NCBI GenBank assembly: GCA_016787545.1
Contig: JAEUUS010000151.1
Coordinates: forward strand, 1-46,884
Source of the DNA: Saprospiraceae bacterium
Lineage (GTDB): Bacteria; Bacteroidota; Bacteroidia; Chitinophagales; Saprospiraceae
DNA length: 46,884 nucleotides
Reading direction: 5' to 3'
The first letter of the stretch is position 1, and every line of letters starts with the position of its first letter. The position numbers were made by a program, and so were the translations under genes. The notes beneath the pieces are model-generated. The model saw nothing but the letters and a program-made list of their open reading frames with translations, ran no database searches and was not told the DNA's origin. Below are positions 36,307 to 43,708 of this stretch, one piece after another.

Positions 36307-37272
36307 TTACCCATTTGCTTGATTGGTTGGATCGGTTTTGGCTGATTTCATCTCAAAAGCCGGTGTATCGTCGGCAGGTTTATTGTTCCCGCCACCAGCT
36401 ACGCCGGTTGACCCTTTTATGCTGATTAATTTGCGCAGCATATCATACCAGAATGGAGCCCCGAGCGTAACAGCCACACCAGTAAGTACCCATCCAATAA
36501 ATTTAATCAGCCAGGCCCACCAGTCGGCAGGGATAGCGCCCTGATCCGTCCAGCCTAAACCAAGGGGCGATTGCACAGTTTGAACGTACAGGTCTTTGGA
36601 AATGGTGAGACTTTGTTTGGCTTGCTCAAATGTTTTAGAGGTGTCTATTCCGGTTACGGTTGGATTGCTTTGCACGAAGGTTTCGGCGTTTTTCACCAGT
36701 TCGTCGCGCAGAGCAGCGTTGACAGACAAGCTTTTATAAATTTGAATCGTATCGGCATTCAGGATGCCGGCCAGTACCACGCCAATCATAAACAGGCGCC
36801 ATTTAGTGGCGTCGCCAAACCAGTCTTTGGCGCGTGCCATCACATCATCGAACCAGGATTCCACCTTTTGCTGGAACACATCCACGCGGTTGTTGGATTG
36901 ACGCCAAAGGAAATCCAGCACCTTACGCAGGTCTTCGTTTTCAATGAGGGCAATGCGCTCCGGGATGCTCATGCTGCTGTTTGGCGGGGTCAGAATATCG
37001 GCTAATACGCTGCTGAAGGTGCCTTTTTCCATCCAAATCGGCAGTTTTTTGCTGGATTTAGGTTTGGTAGCAGAGGAAAGCTGCCGGAAATAGGAGTGGG
37101 CGTAAAATTTATCGCACACCTCTTTACCCAACATAATTTCCATGGTTTCGCGCAGGTGTTTGCCACGCGAAGCGAAAAATGCGTGGTATACTTCTACCAC
37201 GGCGGAAGTGAGCATGCTGAAAAGCAGGAGAACGAAAACGATACCAATGATGATGGAGAGAACAGCGAGCAT
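36307..37272 (-). CDS. Membrane protein of unknown function between inverted minisatellites
   Basis: This 321-residue protein from the ATG at 37272 has an N-terminal transmembrane helix (MLAVLSIIIGIVFVLLLFSM). A soluble region of about 120 residues holds the conserved-looking block VDVFQQKVESWFDDVMARAK and DWFGDATKWR. It is followed by a second helix (LFMIGVVLAGILNADTI) and a C-terminal helix (LIKFIGWVLTGVAVTLGAPFWYDML), and it ends in a Gly/Asn/Asp-rich tail. Similar architectures occur in uncharacterised bacterial proteins; I cannot name a family. The frame is open upstream to 37473, but that part would translate the 9-bp repeat as PQT/LQT triplets. The chosen start avoids this, though an N-terminal repeat tail cannot be excluded. 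Confidence 0.7.
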   Translation of the reverse strand: MLAVLSIIIGIVFVLLLFSMLTSAVVEVYHAFFASRGKHLRETMEIMLGKEVCDKFYAHSYFRQLSSATKPKSSKKLPIWMEKGTFSSVLADILTPPNSSMSIPERIALIENEDLRKVLDFLWRQSNNRVDVFQQKVESWFDDVMARAKDWFGDATKWRLFMIGVVLAGILNADTIQIYKSLSVNAALRDELVKNAETFVQSNPTVTGIDTSKTFEQAKQSLTISKDLYVQTVQSPLGLGWTDQGAIPADWWAWLIKFIGWVLTGVAVTLGAPFWYDMLRKLISIKGSTGVAGGGNNKPADDTPAFEMKSAKTDPTNQANG

Positions 37273-37293
37273 GGCAGGGATGGGTTTGAAGTA

Positions 37294-37434
37294 TCCCGGA
37301 ATGGTATTCCGGGAAGATGTTTGAAGGGTTTGAGGGGTTTGAGGGGTTTGAAGGGTTTGAGGGGTTTGAGGGGTTTGAAGGGTTTGAGGGGTTTGAAGGG
37401 TTTGAGGGGTTTGAAGGGTTTGAGGGGTTTCAGG
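37294..37434. repeat. TCCCGGAAT hairpin followed by GGGTTTGAG 9-bp minisatellite (inverted partner)
   Basis: The hairpin TCCCGGAAT-GGT-ATTCCGGGA (37294-37314) is followed by 13 units of 9 bases, GGTTTGAGG or GGTTTGAAG (37318-37434). The sequence is the reverse complement of the array at 36177-36271. Confidence 0.92.
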
Positions 37435-37511
37435 CCGGGGACAAATATCGGGGTTGGCGTTGATTTTTGACATTAATTTATAGCCTTGGTGAAGGGCATA
37501 GGGGAAGGGAG

Positions 37512-37519
37512 TACCTTTG
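37512..37519 (+). promoter_or_regulatory. -7 promoter box of the UDP-glucuronate decarboxylase gene
   Basis: TACCTTTG followed by C is a consensus box 49 bases before the ATG at 37569. It supports that start over an in-frame ATG at 37467, which lies upstream of the box. Confidence 0.6.
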
Positions 37520-37568
37520 CAACTTTCATGGGCCGGGGTGTTCCCGGTCAGTTATTGGTAAGACATTC

Positions 37569-38513
37569 ATGACAAAAAAACGAGTTCTAGTAGCCGGCGC
37601 GGCCGGTTTCATCGGATCGCATCTTTGCGATCGTTTTTTGGCTGAGGGCTATCAGGTCATCGGCATGGATAATTTGCTCACAGGCGACCTGGCGAATATT
37701 GAGCATTTATTTCCGGAAAAGGATTTTGAATACTATCACCACGATGTAACCAAATTCGTGCATGTGCCAGGCAAACTGGACTACATCCTGCACTTTGCTT
37801 CTCCTGCCAGTCCGATCGACTACCTGCAAATGCCTATTCAGACCCTGAAAGTAGGGGCGCATGGTACACACAACTTGCTGGGATTGGCCAAGGAAAAAGG
37901 CGCCAGAATTCTGGTGGCATCAACTTCAGAGGTTTATGGTGATCCGCTGGTTCATCCGCAAACGGAAGAGTACTGGGGAAATGTAAACCCTGTTGGTCCG
38001 CGCGGCGTGTACGATGAAGCCAAACGCTTCCTGGAAGCTATCACCATGGCTTACCATAATTACCATGGCGTAGAGACCCGAATAATCCGGATTTTTAACA
38101 CTTATGGTCCAAGGATGCGGGTGAATGACGGACGGGTATTGCCGGCATTTTTTGCTCAGGCTATCCGCGGCGAAGGTCTTACGGTGTTTGGCGATGGCTC
38201 ACAAACGCGTTCTTTTTGCTATGTAGATGATCTGGTGGAAGGCATTTACCGATTGTTACTCAGCGATTATCACCTGCCTATGAACATGGGTAACCCGTCT
38301 GAGATTACGGTGATGCAATTTGCACACGAAATCCTGGATCTGGTACAAAACCCGAAAGCCTACATTGACTATCGTCCACTCCCGGTTGACGATCCGAAGC
38401 AGCGCCGGCCGGATATCACCAAGGCCCGTACCATTTTAGGCTGGGAGCCCAAATTCAACCGGGAAGAAGGGCTTAAACTGACGTATGAGTATTTTAAAAG
38501 TGTGGTGAAATAG
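37569..38513 (+). CDS. UDP-glucuronate decarboxylase (UDP-xylose synthase)
   Basis: This 314-residue short-chain dehydrogenase converts UDP-glucuronate to UDP-xylose and CO2 with bound NAD. It shows [14 protein letters not shown] (NAD site), the family block [12 protein letters not shown], the catalytic STSEVYGDP with Tyr-x-x-x-Lys in YDEAK, and [10 protein letters not shown] and [16 protein letters not shown]. The HFASPASP and [10 protein letters not shown] signatures separate it from UDP-glucose 4-epimerase and dTDP-glucose dehydratase. It likely supplies xylose for surface glycans or protein glycosylation. No UDP-glucose dehydrogenase lies in the window. Confidence 0.92.
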   Translation: MTKKRVLVAGAAGFIGSHLCDRFLAEGYQVIGMDNLLTGDLANIEHLFPEKDFEYYHHDVTKFVHVPGKLDYILHFASPASPIDYLQMPIQTLKVGAHGTHNLLGLAKEKGARILVASTSEVYGDPLVHPQTEEYWGNVNPVGPRGVYDEAKRFLEAITMAYHNYHGVETRIIRIFNTYGPRMRVNDGRVLPAFFAQAIRGEGLTVFGDGSQTRSFCYVDDLVEGIYRLLLSDYHLPMNMGNPSEITVMQFAHEILDLVQNPKAYIDYRPLPVDDPKQRRPDITKARTILGWEPKFNREEGLKLTYEYFKSVVK

Positions 38514-38523
38514 CCATATGGAG

Positions 38524-38671
38524 GAGTACATGATTGAAGATTACATGAGTACATGATTGAAGAGGGAAGGCGCTGGGTTTGATATCCGGTTGGGGCCTGC
38601 GGCCCTGATGGCAACCCAAGCCGAACGCGTCCCTCTTCAATCATGTACTCATGTACTCGTCAATCATGTAA
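38524..38671. repeat. Long inverted repeat of GAGTACATGATTGA units between convergent genes
   Basis: The left arm (38525-38568) is built of (G)AGTACATGATTGA words ending in AGAGGGA. The right arm (about 38630-38671) is the complement. A GC-rich core of about 60 bases contains GGCCTGCGGCC. The right arm supplies the last two codons and the stop of the minus-strand gene. Confidence 0.9.
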
Positions 38672-39421
38672 TTTTATCTCCTTCACTTTTTCCAATTCTG
38701 CCAGTTTAAGCAGCGCTTCTCCCTTTTTTTGTTGCAATAATGCCACAATTTCGAGGCAATGACGGTAGAACCAGATGGTTTCGTCTGGATCCATTTTCTT
38801 TTTGGGTTTATAGCCCAGCAGGTAATAATTGGTGCCTTCAAGGTGTGCAGGTGGCCGCTCGGTAAGAAATCCCTGAAGTTCGGGGGTAAACTGCTCCCGG
38901 ATGAGTGCTTCGAAATCGCCTTTGAGCCAGAATTTTTCTGAAAATTCCGGGTTTTCCTCAAAATTGATATCAGAATCAATGCCAAGGCTTTTTTGAAGCG
39001 TGTGCCACCATCTTTCAGGCTTGAGGTGGAAATTGGGCAGGAACCAGTTTTTGTCGTTGGCAAAAAACACCGTTTGGGTGATGGTTTTTCTTGTTTTACC
39101 GGTGCTAACCGTATAAGAATAGTCAAACAGGTACACTTGTGTTTCGCCTTCCCAGCCACGCATGACGTTGGTAATTTTACCATGATTGAACCACCGGCCG
39201 CGTTCACGATCAAATAAAGCGAATCCCTGCAATTGCGGGATGAGTCCAAAAGAATCCGTTGGAGAAAAAGTAAGCCCAAGTTCATTGGCCACTTGCTCCA
39301 TGGATTTGGTGCGGATTTCGGCGTTTTTCTTTTTACGCCAGAGCATGGTTCCGGCTAAAGAGAGACCAAAAATGGCAGCTAAAATGGGCGCAAGAAAGGA
39401 TAAGGAAAAAAGCAAGACCAT
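38660..39421 (-). CDS. Hypothetical protein with N-terminal membrane anchor
   Basis: This product of about 253 residues from the ATG at 39421 has one N-terminal helix (MVLLFSLSFLAPILAAIFGLSLAGTM), a basic stretch (WRKKKNAEIR) and a soluble domain. Visible features are ELGLTFSPTDSFGLIPQLQGFALFDRERGR and a strand-rich VYLFDYSYTVSTGKTRKTITQTVFF. This pattern recalls uncharacterised proteins with a membrane helix and a galactose-oxidase-unrelated 'FxLF..G....N' fold; I cannot assign a family. The last residues and stop come from the adjacent repeat arm. The divergent neighbour is a DUF3592-like membrane protein. Confidence 0.65.
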   Translation of the reverse strand: MVLLFSLSFLAPILAAIFGLSLAGTMLWRKKKNAEIRTKSMEQVANELGLTFSPTDSFGLIPQLQGFALFDRERGRWFNHGKITNVMRGWEGETQVYLFDYSYTVSTGKTRKTITQTVFFANDKNWFLPNFHLKPERWWHTLQKSLGIDSDINFEENPEFSEKFWLKGDFEALIREQFTPELQGFLTERPPAHLEGTNYYLLGYKPKKKMDPDETIWFYRHCLEIVALLQQKKGEALLKLAELEKVKEIKLHD

Positions 39422-39513
39422 GACAGGTGGAATTATTGGGCAAAGATGCTGCTTAAATGGCATAATTGGTTTACGTTAGCTGCTGAAACTGACATTCACG
39501 GAAAATTGTCCAT

Positions 39514-40185
39514 ATGAAATCCAAAGGCTGCATGTATTTTTTCTTCGGCATTTTTGCCGCTGCCGGACTTCTGTGCGGAATTATTTCAGCGGGCCTTGTT
39601 TACGGCAGATGGAATGTTACCCACAACGGCGTAGAAACCACAGGTACGGTAGTGGACCTGCTTTATTCCAAAAGCTCAGTAGCACCAGTGGTGAAATACA
39701 CGGATGAAGGAGGACGCGAACATCTGTATGAGTCCAGTTCATATACGAGTATCAATCCCGCAGAAATTGGCGACCAGCTAAAGGTTTACTATTTGCCGGA
39801 TGAACCAACCGAAGTAGAACTGGAAGGAGAGGGCTTGTTCAATCTTTTTCCCCTCATTTTCTTTTTTACGCATGGCGGAGTCGGGTTTGGCGGCATTTAC
39901 TGGCTGGAAAAGAAGCGGCGTTTGTACAACTGGCTACAACAATACGGGAAAGAGATTCAGGCTAAATTGACAGAGGTGAAACACGGCTCTAATAAAGGCC
40001 GGTCTTACCATACCTTGAAATGCGAATGGTTGGATCCATACACCCAGCAGTTGTACAACTTTGAAAGTGAAACACTTTCCAATTATTCTTTAAGTGCCCT
40101 TCCTGTGGGCAGACCAGTGCGGGTGTTGATAGATCCCGACAACCCCAAACGTTATTGGGTGGATATCTCTTTTTTAGACACATAA
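39514..40185 (+). CDS. DUF3592-like membrane protein
   Basis: This 223-residue protein has an N-terminal helix (YFFFGIFAAAGLLCGIISAGLVYG) and a short extracytoplasmic domain with the DUF3592-like pattern (GVETTGTVVDLLYSKSSVAPVVKYTDEGG, then IGDQLKVYYLPDEPTEVEL). A second helix follows (LFPLIFFFTHGGVGFGGIYWL) and then a cytoplasmic domain repeating the pattern (EIQAKLTEVKHGS...PVGRPVRVLIDPDNPKRYWVD). Two copies of the same V-x-V-x-x-DP-x-N/P-x-x-x-x-V motif suggest an internal duplication. Function is unknown. It lies 63 bases before kmo on the same strand. Confidence 0.7.
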   Translation: MKSKGCMYFFFGIFAAAGLLCGIISAGLVYGRWNVTHNGVETTGTVVDLLYSKSSVAPVVKYTDEGGREHLYESSSYTSINPAEIGDQLKVYYLPDEPTEVELEGEGLFNLFPLIFFFTHGGVGFGGIYWLEKKRRLYNWLQQYGKEIQAKLTEVKHGSNKGRSYHTLKCEWLDPYTQQLYNFESETLSNYSLSALPVGRPVRVLIDPDNPKRYWVDISFLDT

Positions 40186-40213
40186 TCAATTAGCTGCAGC
40201 CACTTGGAATCCG

Positions 40214-40244
40214 GTTGATTTTAGCAGGGAGGCTGATAACTTCG
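40214..40244 (+). promoter_or_regulatory. Probable promoter of kmo (near-leaderless)
   Basis: GTTG (40214-40217), 19 bases, then TAACTTCG (40237-40244) fits TTTG-N19-TAnnTTTG with one mismatch in each box. The ATG follows four bases later, so the transcript would have almost no leader. Confidence 0.45.
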
Positions 40245-40248
40245 CGGC

Positions 40249-41598
40249 ATGAAAAACGAAACTGCCATCATTGTAGGCGCAGGCCTTGTGGGCTCGCTTT
40301 GGGCCGTATTTCTTGCCCGTCGCGGGTATCAGGTTAAAATATTTGAACGCAGAAGTGACATGCGTGCTGCCGGATATTATGGCGGCAAAAGTATCAATCT
40401 CGCCATGAGCGAACGGGGCTGGAAAGCCGTAGAAAAGGCTGGTATTCGGGAAAAATTGGAAAAGGTTGCTATCCCTATGCCAGGCCGAATGATTCATAAC
40501 CAGGGCGGAGAATCTGTTTTTCAGCCTTATGGCAAGGAAGGAGAGGCCATTTACTCCGTTTCACGCGGAGGGCTGAATCTGGAGTTGTTGCATATCGCCG
40601 GCGAATTCCCCAATGTGGAGTTTTTCTTTGACCATCGTTGTGTTGACGTAGATCTGAACAATCCTGTAATTACCTTTGAAGACCTGAAAACAGGAGAAGT
40701 CAAAACACTGGAGGCTCCGCTGATTTTTGGTACGGATGGCGCTTTCAGTGCAGTGAGATATGCCCTTCAGCGTACAGACAGGTTTAATTATCGTCAGTTT
40801 TACCTGGAACACGGATACAAGGAACTTACCATTCCTCCCTATGAAGACGGCAGCCACCGGATGAATCCGGATGCACTGCATATCTGGCCTCGAGGAAATC
40901 ATATGTTGATTGCCCTGCCAAATGCCGATGGCAGTTTTACTTGTACTATGTTTTTACCGTTTGAAGGGGAGGTTTCTTTCGAACACCTGACAAATGATGC
41001 TGAGGTGCTGGCCTTTTTCGGTAAATATTTTCCAGATGCTATTCCGTTGATGCCCACATTATTGCACGATTTTTGGGCCAACCCGACCTCCTCCCTCGTA
41101 ACCGTACAATGCTCACCCTGGCAATGGCAGGGACGCATTTTGTTGCTGGGAGATGCAGCACATGCCATTGTTCCTTTTTATGGTCAGGGTATGAATGCAG
41201 GGTTTGAGGATTGCACCATACTGGATACCATGCTTGACGAAATGGGTGGCGATTGGGCTAAAACCATTCCGGTTTTTGCCAAAGCTCGGGTTGCCGATGG
41301 TCATGCCATTGCCGAACTTGCTCAGCGGAATTTCATTGAAATGCGCGATTTGGTTGCCGATCCAATGTTTCTGTTGCGGAAAAAAATTACTGCAGACCTG
41401 TTTGCGAAATTTCCACAGGAGTTTCTGCCGGTGTATTCCATGGTGACTTTCAGCAATACACCCTACCATATAGCGATGCGTGAGGATGATGCGCAAAATG
41501 CCTTGTTTAAGGAAATTTTGGCCATTCCGGATGTGGAAAACAAATGGAACGGACCAGAGGTGGAACGCGTTTTTCGGGAGTGGCTGGCCAGGAAGTAG
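40249..41598 (+). CDS. kmo: Kynurenine 3-monooxygenase
   Basis: This 449-residue FAD monooxygenase hydroxylates L-kynurenine at C3, a step of tryptophan breakdown and of NAD synthesis from tryptophan. It has the N-terminal FAD motif IIVGAGLVGSLWAVFLARRG, the KMO-specific GGKSINLAMSERGW, the second FAD motif LLLGDAAHAIVPFYGQGMNAGFEDC, and a C-terminal helix region (LRKKITADLFAKFPQEFLPVYSMVTF) as in the long form of the family. No other kynurenine pathway gene is in the window. Confidence 0.94.
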   Translation: MKNETAIIVGAGLVGSLWAVFLARRGYQVKIFERRSDMRAAGYYGGKSINLAMSERGWKAVEKAGIREKLEKVAIPMPGRMIHNQGGESVFQPYGKEGEAIYSVSRGGLNLELLHIAGEFPNVEFFFDHRCVDVDLNNPVITFEDLKTGEVKTLEAPLIFGTDGAFSAVRYALQRTDRFNYRQFYLEHGYKELTIPPYEDGSHRMNPDALHIWPRGNHMLIALPNADGSFTCTMFLPFEGEVSFEHLTNDAEVLAFFGKYFPDAIPLMPTLLHDFWANPTSSLVTVQCSPWQWQGRILLLGDAAHAIVPFYGQGMNAGFEDCTILDTMLDEMGGDWAKTIPVFAKARVADGHAIAELAQRNFIEMRDLVADPMFLLRKKITADLFAKFPQEFLPVYSMVTFSNTPYHIAMREDDAQNALFKEILAIPDVENKWNGPEVERVFREWLARK

Positions 41599-41728
41599 CA
41601 GGATAAGGGGTTAACGTTTGTTAACAAATTGCAATTTGGCATAATTTTTTCCTGCCTGCTGTATGCCCCTGCGGAGGCGGGTTGATTTTGTTCCCCCCAT
41701 TCACTACCTCCACTTGCGTCATACACTT

Positions 41729-41736
41729 TACATTTG
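41729..41736 (+). promoter_or_regulatory. -7 promoter box of the MltA-type gene
   Basis: TACATTTG matches TAnnTTTG, 62 bases before the ATG at 41799. A longer in-frame start at 41682 lies upstream of this box, which argues against it. Confidence 0.45.
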
Positions 41737-41798
41737 TGGAAACGAAAAATGTAAACGCGCTGACCTTACCGGTCGCTACCGCTCCCTTCCCCCACCGT

Positions 41799-42842
41799 AT
41801 GCTCTCAGCCCGACGCGTCGTAATTACCGATATTGTCGTCCTGATTTGTTGCCTGGCAGCAATCTGGGGTTTGAGTCTTAAACCTAAAAATGCTGCAGAA
41901 AAAGTAATTGCCACAGTGCCTGCAATGCCGGCACCCGGCGATATGGCTGTTGTGGCCGAAATGCCTGCTCCATTGGCAGAACGAAAGGTGTCGTCTAAAG
42001 TGCTTACTGAAGCAATACCCGACACAACACCGTACCTCACTTTCGAGCCAGACATGCTGCAGGCTATGGTGGAACAGGCCAATTATCTGCGCCGTAAAGA
42101 TGTTCCAGCCCGAGGTGCTTCCGGAATTCAAAAAGCTGAAATGCAACGCACACTGGAACTCCTTCAAGGCATCAACCTGCTGGATCCCAGCGTATTACTG
42201 ACCACTTTCGATTTTTATCAGGTCAATACAGATTTGAAAAAACATCAGGTGCGCATGACCGGTTATTACACACCGGTCGTCAAAGCAAGCCGGGTTCAGA
42301 CCCCCGAATATTCTGTCCCGATGCTCAAAAGTCCTGGATCTGGCATTCCTAATCCGGCGGCCATCGAAGCTGGCGCCCTGGCTGGAAAAGGACTGGAGCT
42401 GGCTTGGTTGCGCTCTAAAAAAGAACTCCGCAATGCCCAATTACAAGGGAATTGCCTGGTTGAGTTTACAGATGGAGAGCGCAAACACTTTGGCTTTGGA
42501 CAGTCGGTACGTGGAACGGGAGGCTCTTATGTTTTTTTTGTGGAGGTGGATAATGAGGTGCTTGGCTGCGGCACTTTTCCGCTCACCGCACGATATTCCA
42601 TTGCCGTCGACTTGCGATATATTCCGCTTGGCGCAACACTTCTGGCAGAACTGCCTGATCTGGATGCATCCGGCAAGCTCAAAGGTTATACCTACAGGAT
42701 TTTATTCGCACAGGATCGCGGCGGCGCCATCCTGACCACCAAAAGGATGGATCTTTATTGTGGCGTAGGCCAAAAAGGTTTGCAGGAAGCCCGAAAAATC
42801 AACGGGCTTGGCAGATTATGGGTATTATTGCCCAAAGAATGA
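41799..42842 (+). CDS. MltA-type lytic murein transglycosylase
   Basis: This product of about 347 residues has an N-terminal membrane segment (VVITDIVVLICCLAAIWGLSL), an Ala/Pro-rich linker, and an MltA domain (from about residue 130) opening with RMTGYYTPVVKAS and ending with the 3D domain. The 3D domain's conserved aspartates appear in YSIAVDLRYIPLGATLL, FAQDRGGAI and KRMDLYCGVG. These enzymes cleave the glycan strands of peptidoglycan to 1,6-anhydromuramyl products at the outer membrane or in the periplasm. It is seven bases upstream of a lipid acyltransferase, so both are envelope genes of one operon. Confidence 0.88.
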   Translation: MLSARRVVITDIVVLICCLAAIWGLSLKPKNAAEKVIATVPAMPAPGDMAVVAEMPAPLAERKVSSKVLTEAIPDTTPYLTFEPDMLQAMVEQANYLRRKDVPARGASGIQKAEMQRTLELLQGINLLDPSVLLTTFDFYQVNTDLKKHQVRMTGYYTPVVKASRVQTPEYSVPMLKSPGSGIPNPAAIEAGALAGKGLELAWLRSKKELRNAQLQGNCLVEFTDGERKHFGFGQSVRGTGGSYVFFVEVDNEVLGCGTFPLTARYSIAVDLRYIPLGATLLAELPDLDASGKLKGYTYRILFAQDRGGAILTTKRMDLYCGVGQKGLQEARKINGLGRLWVLLPKE

Positions 42843-42849
42843 GCCTTTT

Positions 42850-43698
42850 ATGTTTCTGTTGTATATTTTTCGTTTGGTTCCTTTTAGCCTGTTATACGGG
42901 CTGTCTGATATAATGGCCTTTTTTCTGTACCGTGTAATCGGGTACCGAAAAAAGGTCATTTTGCTTAATTTGCAACGTTCGTTTCCAGAGAAATCAGCCC
43001 ATGAAATCGCAAGGCTGGTGAAGGAAACCTATAAAAACCTGACGGATGTTACGCTGGAAGCCATAAAATCCTTTAGCACGCCCATTTCGGAAATAGATCG
43101 CCGTGCAATTTGTGTGAACCCTGATGTAGTGAATCAATACCTTGATCAAGGCCAAAGTATCATACTGGTAGGTAGCCATTTGTGTAACTGGGAATATTCC
43201 GGCCTGAGTATGCCACCTTGCTTTCATGGAGATACCTTAACCGTGTATAAACCGTTGTCCAACAAAAAAATGGACGCATTCCTGAACCGCTCAAGAGCAC
43301 GGACAGGCGCTCAACTGGTGGCCATGGATGATGTTTTTAAAACCATGCGAAAGCGTGCTGAAGGAGCCACTCCTGCCGTTTTTTTGATGTTAGCCGATCA
43401 ATCACCCAGTAGTCGGAAAAGTGCGCATTGGGTAAATTTTTTGGGCCAGGACACTGCTTCCTTACCTGGTGTAGATGTGCTTGGGCGCAAATTTGAGTTC
43501 CCGGTAGTGTATTACAGGGTTATGCGAACCCAAAGACGGGGATTTTATGAAATTGAATTTTCCGAACTTTGCAACAATCCTTCCGATGCACAGGAAATGG
43601 AGATTACCCGAGCCTATGCCACTCGGCTGGAGGCAGATATTAAAGAAAATCCGGGTCATTGGTTGTGGAGTCATAAACGCTGGAAAATGACCCGTTAA
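42850..43698 (+). CDS. Lysophospholipid/lipid A-type acyltransferase (LpxL/HtrB family)
   Basis: This 282-residue protein has one N-terminal membrane helix (FRLVPFSLLYGLSDIMAFFLYRVI) and the family order: NLQRSFPEKSAHEIARLVKETYKNL, the catalytic H-x4-D/E variant GSHLCNWEYS (His with Glu), MLADQSPSS (substrate Asp-Gln) and a late HWLWSHKRWK. It transfers acyl chains to a lipid A precursor in the inner membrane. The ATG at 42850 is seven bases after the MltA stop; an earlier in-frame ATG at 42808 overlaps that gene and is less likely. It ends 10 bases before the S9 peptidase. Confidence 0.9.
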   Translation: MFLLYIFRLVPFSLLYGLSDIMAFFLYRVIGYRKKVILLNLQRSFPEKSAHEIARLVKETYKNLTDVTLEAIKSFSTPISEIDRRAICVNPDVVNQYLDQGQSIILVGSHLCNWEYSGLSMPPCFHGDTLTVYKPLSNKKMDAFLNRSRARTGAQLVAMDDVFKTMRKRAEGATPAVFLMLADQSPSSRKSAHWVNFLGQDTASLPGVDVLGRKFEFPVVYYRVMRTQRRGFYEIEFSELCNNPSDAQEMEITRAYATRLEADIKENPGHWLWSHKRWKMTR

Positions 43699-43708
43699 GC
43701 AGTTTACT

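Noticed and set aside
37273..37473. Repeat-encoded PQT/LQT N-terminus of the unknown membrane protein
   Set aside because: It is an open 9-bp minisatellite with a hairpin between it and the hydrophobic start; an ATG directly before the first helix is more likely. It is kept as an alternative start only.
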